DNA of 64,000 nucleotides from Cyanobacteria bacterium FACHB-63 (GTDB taxonomy: Bacteria; Cyanobacteriota; Cyanobacteriia; Leptolyngbyales; Leptolyngbyaceae). Positions 43,237 to 52,322 of this stretch are shown here, in pieces. The stretch spans positions 1-64,000 of the forward strand of contig JACJNX010000028.1 of NCBI GenBank assembly GCA_014695255.1, given 5' to 3'. A program made the translations under genes and the position numbers. Position 1 is the stretch's first letter. Every line of letters begins with the position of its first letter. The notes below the pieces were generated by a model, which did not search any database, was not told where the DNA came from, and saw only the letters and a program-made list of their open reading frames with translations.

Positions 43237-45546
43237 TCAAAACGAGTCCAATAGTTGATTGAGTTCTTTCTCGCGATGCTGAAGGCGTTCAGCCAACAAC
43301 CCAACAACAAATCGATGGATACTCGCTGCCAACATCGGATCAGTGTTTTCAAGCTGCTCGAAAGATTCTGTCGATAGAAAATACAATGTGCTGGGCTTGT
43401 CTGCAATCACCGACGCCATACGGACTGTCCGGCGATACAGTCCCATCTCTCCGATCGTGTTCCCGATCGTGTAGGTACGAATCCGTTTGTTTTGACCGTT
43501 GCTCAGTTTCAGCACAACACTCACCTGTCCCGATGCCACAAAGTAGAGTCCATCAAACGGATCGCCTTGATGAAATAGATATTCACCTTCTGCAACCTGA
43601 CAAACCTCTAGACACTTCATCAAGCGATCGACCTGACGCGGATCAGGAAAATCAGCCTTTAGATAAGCGGCGAGTGCAGCGTCAGGAGACTGAAACTCCT
43701 CTTCGGTCAACGATTGATACTGCTGCAAAATTTGCTGCTCATACCATTCCAATCCTCGATCTAAGTCATCAAAGAGATGGCAAACTTCATGATCTAAACA
43801 ATCGCCCTGCTCTAATCGCTGATGCGCCGCAGAAGACAGATGGGTGTAAATCAAGTGAACCTGCTTCTGATGCGCGACCTGCTTCAGTTTGGCAAAGCTG
43901 AGAACGGCTGAGGCATCTAGTCCGCTCACCAGACGGAAGTCGAGAATGACATAGTGAACGGGCGGTAACTCATGATTGCTGATGCGATCGCGGACTTGAT
44001 TGAGCAATTTATTTGCCGTTCCAAAAAAGATCAAGCCCTGCAATTCCACAATGTAAGCCTGCTCACCCTGCTCTTCTAGGATTTCCAATTCTTCAGACGT
44101 GCGGAGGACATTACTGTGATGATAGGTTCCTGTGCTGATGCGGCGCACCACAGTGAGCCGACTATAGTTAATTACAAACAGCACGATCGCGGCCCCTAGC
44201 CCGACGGCGATCGCTTGCAAAAAGCCAATGGTTGCCGTCACAATCACAATCAGCACAATGATGGCATAATCCGCACGAGCAAACTTAAACCAAGCTTCGT
44301 AGAGCCATTCATTGAAAAACTCGATCGTGATTAACAGTGGCATCCCAATCAGAATGAACCGCGGAAAGAGCGATAACACGGGCGCTCCACCTAGCATCAT
44401 CGCAAGGCAAAGTGCCGCAATGATCCAGCCCACCAATCGCCCCCGCCCCCCCACTTGGTAAGACAGCGCATTCTCTCCAGCGCTGGCAAATCCACCGACT
44501 CCACCGCCGATTCCTGCCACCAAGAAAGCTACTCCTGCTGCCTTCAATTCCTGATTCAGATCAAGATCGCGGGAAGCCAAAAGCTCAACGCCATTGGAAT
44601 GAAGCAACAATGCGATCGCAGAGATCAGCCAAAGTGCCGCTAAGGTTGGGATTTGCTGAGCAATTACGCTCCAGTTCGCTTGCTGGACTGCGGCAATACT
44701 GGCAAAGTGATACAGTCCACCTGCGGGAACACTGCCTAAAATCCAACCCCGTTGGCTAGCCTCCGCGATCGAGATTCCAGACAGCGCTAGGGCCGTATAA
44801 AACAGCGCGACCGCTCCCAGGAGAATCCCTGGATACACAAAGATGCTGTTAATTCGCTGAGGTAGAACAAACATTGCCGCCGCAAATAAGGCTGCCGGAA
44901 GCCATTGCAGTAGAACATTGATCTGAAAGAAAGCCGCCAGCGAAAACGGCTGTAAGTCCAGCCCCGAAACCGACTGAAACGCTGCCATCAGCAACAGTGA
45001 CCCAATGCCTGCCAGAAAGCCTCCCACCACCGGGTAGGGAATGTATCGCACAAAGCTCCCTAAGCGAAACCAGCCCAATCCTAGAAAAATGCCGCCTGTA
45101 ATCAGACTATTTACGACAAGGGTAGCAACAACGGTCATTAACTTTTGCTCGATCGGAGCATCCGGCATCGCTGCCACAATTTGCTTTGCAATCAAGCTAA
45201 AGATCGGAACTGTCACTTCTGCGATCGTCGCCACGATCGGAGGGTATGAACTGAGCGCAGTCACAACCGCACTAATAATGACCGAACTAAACAGCAACAG
45301 CCCGATTCCAAAGGGCATAAACGGTGCGAGTTCGCCTGAGAAAATCAGAGCGCCAAACGATACGGCACTCGTGACGGTGAGCAGCCCCATTATTGCGCCT
45401 GCAATGCCGTTGGAGACGATCGGGCTTGTCCCTAATTTAGAGTTTGAGATAAGAGCCACTGTAATTAAGAGATGAATATAGAAAAATAATGTCTGGATGT
45501 GCTTATCGTATAGAACTCCATTCAAATTTAGGGAGTCAAGCACCAA
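43237..45546 (-). CDS. SulP-family anion transporter with STAS and cyclic-nucleotide-binding domains
   Basis: The 769-residue protein joins a SulP (SLC26-like) membrane domain, about residues 40-470, to a STAS domain (about 485-590; VELQGLIFFGTANKLLNQV and VILDFRLVSGLDASAVLSF). A C-terminal cNMP-binding domain follows (about 640-755; EYLFHQGDPFDGLYFVASG, TIGEMGLYRRTVRMASVIAD). SulP proteins carry sulfate, bicarbonate or other anions. The cNMP cassette keeps GE and an Arg, so nucleotide control is plausible but unproven. The start is uncertain: TTG at 45546, GTG at 45543 or GTG at 45459. Confidence 0.88.
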   Translation of the reverse strand: MVLDSLNLNGVLYDKHIQTLFFYIHLLITVALISNSKLGTSPIVSNGIAGAIMGLLTVTSAVSFGALIFSGELAPFMPFGIGLLLFSSVIISAVVTALSSYPPIVATIAEVTVPIFSLIAKQIVAAMPDAPIEQKLMTVVATLVVNSLITGGIFLGLGWFRLGSFVRYIPYPVVGGFLAGIGSLLLMAAFQSVSGLDLQPFSLAAFFQINVLLQWLPAALFAAAMFVLPQRINSIFVYPGILLGAVALFYTALALSGISIAEASQRGWILGSVPAGGLYHFASIAAVQQANWSVIAQQIPTLAALWLISAIALLLHSNGVELLASRDLDLNQELKAAGVAFLVAGIGGGVGGFASAGENALSYQVGGRGRLVGWIIAALCLAMMLGGAPVLSLFPRFILIGMPLLITIEFFNEWLYEAWFKFARADYAIIVLIVIVTATIGFLQAIAVGLGAAIVLFVINYSRLTVVRRISTGTYHHSNVLRTSEELEILEEQGEQAYIVELQGLIFFGTANKLLNQVRDRISNHELPPVHYVILDFRLVSGLDASAVLSFAKLKQVAHQKQVHLIYTHLSSAAHQRLEQGDCLDHEVCHLFDDLDRGLEWYEQQILQQYQSLTEEEFQSPDAALAAYLKADFPDPRQVDRLMKCLEVCQVAEGEYLFHQGDPFDGLYFVASGQVSVVLKLSNGQNKRIRTYTIGNTIGEMGLYRRTVRMASVIADKPSTLYFLSTESFEQLENTDPMLAASIHRFVVGLLAERLQHREKELNQLLDSF

Positions 45547-45900
45547 ATTTCCTACCTCAGAAGCAAGTTGAAGAATTTACAATCAGTCTTTCGACATAAG
45601 ACAAGTCGCACGAATGACCATGGAATGCTGTGTTACTTCGGTTCAGATCTCTATCTGCCCTAATATAGTGACCGTCTAGGCGGGGTTGGTGCAGGTGCGG
45701 AAGAATTAGCGTTTGGTAGTTTAGTTCGCAAGAGAACGATCGGAATGCTAAGTATCCCCAGAATCATCGGCTTGATGTTCTCGTTGACGATCGATCTTGG
45801 GTTTCTGAGTCATAGTCTTCTTAAACTGAAATATCTCGAATGAAGTCACCTCTATCAAAAGATGTTTATTGAGATGTTTATTGTCTAGGAGAATTAAGGG
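45547..45900. other. Intergenic region between the SulP and hydrolase genes
   Basis: This 354-bp region holds the divergent promoters and a possible broken microprotein gene on the minus strand (45660-45813). The hydrolase start has a clear ribosome site, AGGAGA, about 10 bp upstream of its ATG. Confidence 0.4.
45660..45813 (-). pseudogene. Possible frameshifted small membrane protein
   Basis: A minus-strand ATG at 45813 begins MTQKPKIDR. One base later, in the next frame, the sequence continues NENIKPMILGILSIPIVLLR, a single membrane helix, then a Pro-rich tail ending PTPPRRSLY before a TAG at 45660. Joined by a one-base shift it would be a ~51-residue tail-type membrane protein with a credible shape. 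In its own frame the ATG gives only 21 codons. It could be a recent pseudogene, a sequencing error or chance. Confidence 0.3.
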
Positions 45901-46809
45901 ATGCTACCTGAGTTTTTGCCTGCGTCAGCAAGTGAGATCGAGAATACGGATGCGATCGCTCTGCTGCAACAACTCCAGCGTCGATCAATTCAAACTTCAC
46001 TGGAGTTAGAAACAGTAGAGATTGCAACGGCTTATGTTTATGTAGCGCGTGAGCAATCAACAACTCCAATCGTCTTGCTTCCCGGATTTGATAGTTCGTT
46101 GCTAGAGTTCCGACGATTGTTCCCGCGTCTTGTGGCTCAACATCCCACTTGGACGATCGATTTAATTGGATTTGGGTTTACAAGAGCAATTCCACTAGTT
46201 TCTATCTGCCCTCAAGCCATCCGGGAGCATCTGCTGAGCCTTATTCAAACTTGGATTGCTCAACCTGTGATTTTAGTGGGCGCATCGTTGGGCGGTGCAG
46301 TGGCGATCGATTTTGCGCTGCATTATCCGAACTGGGTGCAATCTCTCGTGTTGATTGATAGCGTTGGATTTTCTGGCAGCTTCCCGATCGGACAGTGGAT
46401 GCCCCGATCTGTGCTGGAATTCGGAGCAGATTGGCTACACTTCCGCAAACAGGCTGCTCTAAGTGCTGCATTAACAATCCCAGGAATGGATTTAACCCTG
46501 ATTGACGCGCTTCGCTGTTCACTGCTGCATCAAGCTATGCCCGGATGGAAGGAAGCGATCGTCTCTTTTAGCCAAAGTGGAGGTTATGCTAACTTGGACA
46601 CTCAGCTTGGGAAGATTCAACATCCGACTTTAATTCTTTGGGGAACTTCGGATGATGTTTTGGGTACAAAGGATGCAATCCGATTTCAGGAAGCGATTTC
46701 AAACAGCGAACTGATTTGGATTGAGAAGGCGGGTCATGTGCCGCATTTTGATCAATCTGAGGCGGTTGCAGTCCATTTATCAAGGTTTGTGCATCAGGTC
46801 GGAAGCTGA
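45901..46809 (+). CDS. Alpha/beta hydrolase
   Basis: The 302-residue protein is a cytoplasmic alpha/beta-hydrolase-fold enzyme. The nucleophile elbow is VGASLGGAVA with Ser129. The oxyanion HG-type loop lies in LLPGFDSSLLEFR (59-71). The acid is probably the Asp in LWGTSDDVLGTKDA, and the base His lies in IEKAGHVPHFDQSEAV near 283. The layout resembles epoxide-hydrolase/MhpC-like enzymes, but no substrate can be named. The start is supported by AGGAGA upstream. Confidence 0.88.
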   Translation: MLPEFLPASASEIENTDAIALLQQLQRRSIQTSLELETVEIATAYVYVAREQSTTPIVLLPGFDSSLLEFRRLFPRLVAQHPTWTIDLIGFGFTRAIPLVSICPQAIREHLLSLIQTWIAQPVILVGASLGGAVAIDFALHYPNWVQSLVLIDSVGFSGSFPIGQWMPRSVLEFGADWLHFRKQAALSAALTIPGMDLTLIDALRCSLLHQAMPGWKEAIVSFSQSGGYANLDTQLGKIQHPTLILWGTSDDVLGTKDAIRFQEAISNSELIWIEKAGHVPHFDQSEAVAVHLSRFVHQVGS

Positions 46810-46887
46810 TTCAACGTTCAAGAGAGTCACAAGTAGAATGAAGAAGTAAAAGTTCGTTGATTCAATCCGCTCATTAAACTTTAGTCT

Positions 46888-47250
46888 ATGAAATTCTGGT
46901 ATCTCACCCTTGCAACCCCTCTGCTTACAACTCTGCTTTTTTCTGGTATGAAGGCGATCGCACAGTCGCTTCCCACGCCTGTTCGACCATCGCCCGCTTC
47001 CAGTTGTCTTCTTGGCTATCCAGACAGCACCTATCAAGGGGAGCGTCCGATCACCCGAAATGAATTTGCGGCAGGACTCAATGCGTGTTTGCAGCAAGTC
47101 GATCAATCGATTCGCGTCAATCGAGAAGGGTTTGCCACAAGAGCGGAGTTTGAACGTCTGCTTCAACGGCAACGGGAGTTAAACGAACAATTGCGCCAAA
47201 CAAGCGATCGTGTCGATACGCTCTCAAATCCACCTGCTTCGTCGAAGTAA
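46888..47250 (+). CDS. Stand-alone SLH-domain protein (porin N-terminal type)
   Basis: The 120-residue protein has a signal peptide (MKFWYLTLATPLLTTLLFSG, cleaved near AIAQ). A single SLH motif follows, CLLGYPDSTYQGERPITRNE then FAAGLNACLQQVDQ, and a short coiled coil (EFERLLQRQRELNEQLRQTS). This is exactly the N-terminal architecture of cyanobacterial SLH-OprB porins (SomA type), but the beta-barrel is absent and the gene stops cleanly. It may tether to peptidoglycan or pyruvylated polymers in the periplasm. It could be a truncated porin or a dedicated small protein. Confidence 0.75.
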   Translation: MKFWYLTLATPLLTTLLFSGMKAIAQSLPTPVRPSPASSCLLGYPDSTYQGERPITRNEFAAGLNACLQQVDQSIRVNREGFATRAEFERLLQRQRELNEQLRQTSDRVDTLSNPPASSK

Positions 47251-47275
47251 ATATAGTGTTATTCCTCCGACCTTG

Positions 47276-47304
47276 AATCTTACGGTTTTGTTAGCTGTAA
47301 GATT
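47276..47304. terminator. Weak bidirectional hairpin between convergent genes
   Basis: AATCTTAC (47276-47283) and GTAAGATT (47297-47304) are perfect inverted repeats between the two convergent stop codons, overlapping the stop of the minus-strand gene. There is no T-run, so terminator function is uncertain. Confidence 0.35.
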
Positions 47305-47569
47305 ACTTCGATTTTCGCTTTGACTTTGGGGCAGTTCGATGTGCACCGAAATATTTTTCGCTGCGATATCTCAGCCAAACTCGTAAGGCTTCCGGAATTT
47401 GGTCTTTCTGTTCTTTGGTCAAGGTGTTGTAGAGAGCGAGTGCTTTTTCTCGTTCTCCGCGACAGGCAGCATTGTTGTGGGCATCCCAATAGCTGCGAGC
47501 CACTCGAATCCGCCGACAGACTTCCTTGATTAGCGCCGCTCCGGTTAGCGGTTCGTCTTGCTTTGCCAT
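47303..47569 (-). CDS. Small basic conserved-type protein
   Basis: The 88-residue protein is helical and basic: LIKEVCRRIRVARSYWDAHN, then EREKALALYNTLTKEQKDQI and a Lys/Arg-rich tail (APKSKRKSK). I do not recognise a defined family. The composition and the regular helices suggest a small cytoplasmic protein, possibly nucleic-acid binding. It starts at an ATG with no close neighbour on its strand and converges on the SLH gene. Confidence 0.6.
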   Translation of the reverse strand: MAKQDEPLTGAALIKEVCRRIRVARSYWDAHNNAACRGEREKALALYNTLTKEQKDQIPEALRVWLRYRSEKYFGAHRTAPKSKRKSK

Positions 47570-47753
47570 GCGTTAATCTCAATCTGCCTCTATTCTAACT
47601 AACCATCGCTTCGGAGCCATAATGCAGCATGATTTTTCCCTCAGTGCCCGGCAAAACAGAAAATGCTGTCAATTTCAGTTCGTATGATATATTGCTTCAC
47701 GGTGGATGAGGATTCTACTACAGAAGCCCTAAGTACGATCTACGATAAGCAAG

Positions 47754-48611
47754 ATGAAAAAAGCCGACAAGACAGCCCACAACCGAGCTTACACTGTCCT
47801 AAAAAGCACTGCCGTTGTTGTCGGTATTAGCTTCGGGTTTTGGAGCCGACCAGAAGCGACCGTTGCCCAAACGCCTCAACCGATCGTTTCTGAATCCAGG
47901 TTTTGCCGCAGTGATTTAGCCTCGAAAATCGATCGCATTGTTCAACAACCCAGATTTCGCTCTGCACAATGGGGCATTCTGATTAAGCCGATCGAAGCCT
48001 CGACAATCCTTTATCAACGCAATTCTAATCGCGCCCTGATTCCAGCATCAAACGTCAAGCTTTTGACCACTGCCGCTGCCCTGCAAGTTGCGGATAAAAG
48101 GCCGCGATCGCTTCCAACCGTAAAGAACTGGCTGATTGCCGTGAACCGTTACAGCGATAACTATAAAGCGGATGCGCTACGTCGTCGAATTGGGGGTCAA
48201 CCTGCAATTCGGTCTGCGCTTGAAGCCTTGGGTATTCAAGCCAATAGTTACGCACAGGTCGATGGTTCGGGACTCTCCCGCAGTAATCGAGCGACACCCG
48301 CCGCACTCGTTTCTGTGTTAGAAGCAATGTTCAGCGATCGTCAGAGCGAATTGTTTTATCGATCGCTAGCGGTTGCCGGGGTAAATGGAACATTACGAAG
48401 TCGATTTCGCAATACGCCCGTTCAAGGCAATCTTCACGGTAAAACGGGAACCTTACGCGGCGTAAGAGCGCTGTCTGGATATCTAGACAATCCGAACTAT
48501 GGCACGATAGCGTTTAGCATTGTGGTGAATCAACCGGGACAGTCTGGACAAGCATTAGCGCAAGCGATCGATCAAATCGTGGTACAAACCGCTAAGGTCG
48601 ATCGCTGCTAA
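47754..48611 (+). CDS. Compact PBP4-type D-Ala-D-Ala carboxypeptidase
   Basis: The 285-residue protein is a penicillin-binding protein of the S13 (DacB/PBP4) type, which trims peptidoglycan stem peptides. All three catalytic motifs are present: SNVK (Ser99, Lys102), SDN (134-136) and KTG (230-232). A hydrophobic N-terminal segment (AVVVGISFGFW) with AxA-like cleavage precedes the domain. SxxK and SxN are only ~31 residues apart, compared with ~240 in E. coli PBP4, so the inserted domains II and III are missing. The catalytic core around YSDNYKADALRRRIGG is intact. Confidence 0.85.
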   Translation: MKKADKTAHNRAYTVLKSTAVVVGISFGFWSRPEATVAQTPQPIVSESRFCRSDLASKIDRIVQQPRFRSAQWGILIKPIEASTILYQRNSNRALIPASNVKLLTTAAALQVADKRPRSLPTVKNWLIAVNRYSDNYKADALRRRIGGQPAIRSALEALGIQANSYAQVDGSGLSRSNRATPAALVSVLEAMFSDRQSELFYRSLAVAGVNGTLRSRFRNTPVQGNLHGKTGTLRGVRALSGYLDNPNYGTIAFSIVVNQPGQSGQALAQAIDQIVVQTAKVDRC

Positions 48612-48627
48612 TTTTGACTTGACACCA

Positions 48628-50673
48628 TTAAACTAGCTTCCACTGATCCAGTAGAAAAGCATACTCAAACGCAATCTCTTTCAAGCGCTCATACCGCCCG
48701 GATGCACCGCCATGTCCAGCCCCCATGTTCGTCTTCAACAGCAAAACGTTAGTGTCTGTCTTTGATGCTCTTAGTTTTGCTGTCCATTTTGCAGGCTCCC
48801 AATAAGACACACGCGGATCATTCAAACCTGCGGTAACTAGCAGAGCGGGATAAGCCTTTGCTTCGACGTTATCGTAAGGTGAATAGCCTTTCATGTAGAA
48901 GTAAAAGTCTGGTTCATTCGGGTTGCCCCATTCTTCCCATTCTGTTGCAGACAAGGGCAATGAAGTGTCTAGGATTGTGGTCACAACATCCACAAAAGGA
49001 ACTTGTGCGATCGCAGCTTTGAACAGTTCTGGATGCTGATTGATCACAGCTCCCATCAACAATCCGCCTGCGCTTCCTCCAGAAATGGCTAAATGTTCGG
49101 CATCTGTCCAACCCGCTTTGATCAGCATTTCTGCACACGCAATAAAATCGCTGAAGGTATTTTGTTTATGTAAGAATTTGCCGTCTTCGTACCACTTGCG
49201 TCCGAGTTCGGAACCGCCCCGAATATGTGCGATCGCTAACACAACGCCTCGATCGAGCAGTGCTAAGCGAGTCGAAGAAAAAGAATCGGGATAGCTAAAC
49301 CCATAGGAACCATAACCTGTCATCAGTAGGGGATTTTTGCCTGTGCGATCAATACCTGCTTTGTAGACGATCGACACCGGAACAGCAGTGCCATCAGGCG
49401 AGATCGCTTCGAGACGCTCACTGCGATAGTGAGTGCGATCGTAGCCTCCCAAAACGGGTGTTTCTTTTTTCAGTTCGCGAGTTTGGGCATCGAGGTCATA
49501 GTCAAAAATCGAAGACGGTGTGACTAATGAGGTATAGCCAAACCGCAGCGTTTTTGTATTAAAGTCTGGATTGATCGATTCTGACACTTCGTAAGTGGGT
49601 TCGGGAAACGTGATCTTATGTTCCTCTTGTGTGGAGAACTTACGAACTTGGATGTTGGGTAGTCCAGCTTCGCGATCGTAGATGACTAGATGATCAATAA
49701 AGGCACTGACACCCATTAAAAAGACATCTTCGCGATGTTCGATCACCGTTTCCCAGTGTTCCACACTCGGATCACTGACGGGTGCTTTCATCAGCTTGAA
49801 ATTAAGAGCGTTTTCGTTGGTCAGAATGTAGAACGCATCAGTATGGTGCTCAACTTCATACTCGATGCCGACTTGACGCGAGCGAATCACCTGAAAGTCT
49901 CCGTTTGGATTGTTCGCATCAAGGTAATGCACTTCTGAGGTGATGTTGCTGCCCAAACCGAGTAGCAGATAAGCTTCACTCCGAGTTTTATCAATTCCAA
50001 GGAAGTAAGCATCGTCAGCTTCATGAAACAACAGTTGATCCGTGTTGATTTCACTTCCTAAACAGTGTCGAAACAATTTATAAGGACGATTCGCCGGATC
50101 AATCTGAGCATAAAACACAGTTTGATTGTCATTGCCCCAAGCAAACGAAGCAGTATCAGGAATAGATTCGGAATAGAGTTGACGAGTGGTTAAATCCAGA
50201 AAAAACAGAGTATAGCGCTCGGCTCCTGTTGTATCGATCGAATAAGCTAGCAATTGCTGATTTGGACTAACTTCAAGTACCCCTAAGCTGAAGTATTCTG
50301 TGCCTTCAGCCAGTTTATTTTGATCCAATAGCACTTCTTCTGGTGCATCCAAGCTTTGATATTTGCGGCAATGGATGGGATAAGCTTTTCCGGTTTCAGT
50401 GCGCGTGTAGTAATAAAACTCGCCTTGACGATAAGGCACAGACAAATCATCTTCCTGAATGCGCGATAGCATTTCATCATAGAGCTGTGCTTGCAGCGAT
50501 TCCGTATGCTGCATCATTGTTTCGGTGTAAGCGTTCTCAGCTTCAAGATACGCGATGACTTCAGGATTGTCCCGCTCCCGCAACCAAAAATAGTCATCAG
50601 TACGCTCATCGCCGTGGAGTTGATGCACATAAGGACGTTTTGGAGCGATCGGAGGAGTGACTGTATCTGACAT
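48628..50673 (-). CDS. ptrB: Oligopeptidase B (S9 prolyl-oligopeptidase family)
   Basis: The 681-residue enzyme is a cytosolic serine peptidase that cuts short peptides after basic residues. An N-terminal beta-propeller (about 1-400; HGDERTDDYFWLRERDNPEV at the start) gates the C-terminal alpha/beta-hydrolase domain. The nucleophile is in AISGGSAGGLLMGAV, about residue 530. The Asp is in LVTAGLNDPRVSYWEPAKW and the His in TNMGAGHGGASGRYE. All are conserved and the length is normal. The ATG at 50673 starts the family-typical MSDTVTPPIAPKRP; an upstream extension to 50736 is unlikely. Confidence 0.93.
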   Translation of the reverse strand: MSDTVTPPIAPKRPYVHQLHGDERTDDYFWLRERDNPEVIAYLEAENAYTETMMQHTESLQAQLYDEMLSRIQEDDLSVPYRQGEFYYYTRTETGKAYPIHCRKYQSLDAPEEVLLDQNKLAEGTEYFSLGVLEVSPNQQLLAYSIDTTGAERYTLFFLDLTTRQLYSESIPDTASFAWGNDNQTVFYAQIDPANRPYKLFRHCLGSEINTDQLLFHEADDAYFLGIDKTRSEAYLLLGLGSNITSEVHYLDANNPNGDFQVIRSRQVGIEYEVEHHTDAFYILTNENALNFKLMKAPVSDPSVEHWETVIEHREDVFLMGVSAFIDHLVIYDREAGLPNIQVRKFSTQEEHKITFPEPTYEVSESINPDFNTKTLRFGYTSLVTPSSIFDYDLDAQTRELKKETPVLGGYDRTHYRSERLEAISPDGTAVPVSIVYKAGIDRTGKNPLLMTGYGSYGFSYPDSFSSTRLALLDRGVVLAIAHIRGGSELGRKWYEDGKFLHKQNTFSDFIACAEMLIKAGWTDAEHLAISGGSAGGLLMGAVINQHPELFKAAIAQVPFVDVVTTILDTSLPLSATEWEEWGNPNEPDFYFYMKGYSPYDNVEAKAYPALLVTAGLNDPRVSYWEPAKWTAKLRASKTDTNVLLLKTNMGAGHGGASGRYERLKEIAFEYAFLLDQWKLV

Positions 50674-50783
50674 AACGCAAATCATTGAAGAGCAAAATTT
50701 AGTCAAGCATTTAATCCAAGCTTTGTCACTCCACACTAGGTAGCATTTTGTAGAGTGACAGACTTCAACCGCTCACGAAAATC

Positions 50784-52175
50784 CTATCGACTGTTGACGA
50801 CTCGCAGCTTGAAATGATCAGAGGGCGCGATCGTAATCCCCCGCCGTCTGGGTCGAATCGGCTTCGTATTGACTAACGTTAATTCCCAATTCAATAGCAA
50901 CTCAAACAGCACTAGCTTCATCTCAAACAGCGCAAAAGCAGAACCGATACAGCGACGATCGCCACCCCCAAACGGCAAATACTCATACGGTGAGAACTGC
51001 CGCTCCAGAAAGCGCTCCGGATTAAACTGTTTCGGGTTGGGATAGACCTCTTCTCGATGATGCGCCAAGTAAATCGAGGGCATAATCACGGTTCCGGGTT
51101 CGAGGGCATACCCTGCAATCTCGATCGGCTGTTTGACCGTTCGGGGAAAGGAACTCATCGCGATCGGGTAGATCCGCAGAGTTTCTTGACACACCGCAGT
51201 GAGATAGGGCAATCGTGCAATCGTTGTCGGTTCTGCGTGGGCATCGATTGTTGCGAGTTCTGCCAAGAGTTTCGTTCGTACTTCCGGCAATGCTGCAATC
51301 CAATACAGCGCCCACGTTAATGCAGAAGCAGTCGTTTCATGTCCAGCAAATAGCAGTGTGATCAGTTCGTCGCGCAGTTCGACATCGCTCAACGGCTGCC
51401 CGTTTTCATCGCGTGCCTCCATCAGCAGCGCCAAAATATCAGTTCGACTTGTATCAGGATGACGGCGACGATCGGCAATCTCCGCGTAAATCAAATCATC
51501 GACTCGTTGGCGCGATCGCACAAATCGCCCCCACGGACTCCAAGCACCCCAATCTTTTCGTAGAACCGGATAAAACAGCAGCATCGCCCCGATCAAAGAG
51601 CCAAAGCGATCGAGCATCTGCGTTAATCCTTGACGCAGCGCTTCATACCGGGTTCCGTTCTCTACTCCAAGCACTGCCTGCAAAATCACCTGAAGCGAAA
51701 TCGACTGCATCACAGGACGCACCTGAAATGTGGTGCCAGGCTTCCAACCCTGAGTCACTTGAGCGGTAATCGCTTGAACTAGCTTGCCGTAGGAGCGCAT
51801 TCGATCGCCGTGGAATGGGGGCATCAACAATTGACGCTGACGCTGATGTGCCTCACCTTCCAGCAAGACAATGCCATATTTTCCGAGCAGCACTTCCAGA
51901 ATTTGATTGCCGCGTCCAGCGCTGAGTTGCTCCGGTTTTGCCGTGAAAATAGCTTCGAGGGCTTTGGGAGTGCTGAAATAGACCAATGAAGTCTTCGCAT
52001 CGGGTTGAGACACGCGGTAATTCTCGCCATACGTTTGACTGCGAGCTTCGACGGTTTCAAGTGGGCGAAACAGAAAGCGAAATCCCCACAATTGACGTTT
52101 CCAGCGTGGCATTTTTGGGGAGCCATTGAGCGATCGTTTTACCGTTGCGCTTTTTTCAGGAATGCTGTCAGTCAT
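50784..52175 (-). CDS. Cytochrome P450, CYP110-like
   Basis: The 463-residue P450 has the I-helix LFAGHETTASALTWALYW (near 273-290), the K-helix ETLRIYP, PERF in FNPERFLERQFSPYEYLPF, and the heme loop FGGGDRRCIGSAFALFEMKL with the thiolate Cys near 408. This pattern and length fit the CYP110 group that is general in filamentous cyanobacteria and hydroxylates fatty acids or hydrocarbons. The ATG at 52175 is preferred to one at 52274. Redox partners are not adjacent. It is divergent from the copper operon. Confidence 0.93.
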   Translation of the reverse strand: MTDSIPEKSATVKRSLNGSPKMPRWKRQLWGFRFLFRPLETVEARSQTYGENYRVSQPDAKTSLVYFSTPKALEAIFTAKPEQLSAGRGNQILEVLLGKYGIVLLEGEAHQRQRQLLMPPFHGDRMRSYGKLVQAITAQVTQGWKPGTTFQVRPVMQSISLQVILQAVLGVENGTRYEALRQGLTQMLDRFGSLIGAMLLFYPVLRKDWGAWSPWGRFVRSRQRVDDLIYAEIADRRRHPDTSRTDILALLMEARDENGQPLSDVELRDELITLLFAGHETTASALTWALYWIAALPEVRTKLLAELATIDAHAEPTTIARLPYLTAVCQETLRIYPIAMSSFPRTVKQPIEIAGYALEPGTVIMPSIYLAHHREEVYPNPKQFNPERFLERQFSPYEYLPFGGGDRRCIGSAFALFEMKLVLFELLLNWELTLVNTKPIRPRRRGITIAPSDHFKLRVVNSR

Positions 52176-52322
52176 AGTCAAAAAGTGGGGCAAACGCTGC
52201 TGCCCATAGTCTAGTTCCCATAGTCTAACGAGCATTAATCCGAATTCTCCAAATCTGAATTCTGGTTTAAACATTCGTTCTTCTGAACGTCCTAACCAAA
52301 AGACAGAATTTGAAGAAATTAC

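Noticed and set aside
48055-48327. Minus-strand 90-codon frame inside the PBP4-type gene
   Set aside because: It is antisense to catalytic motifs SDN and the downstream core; no independent evidence.
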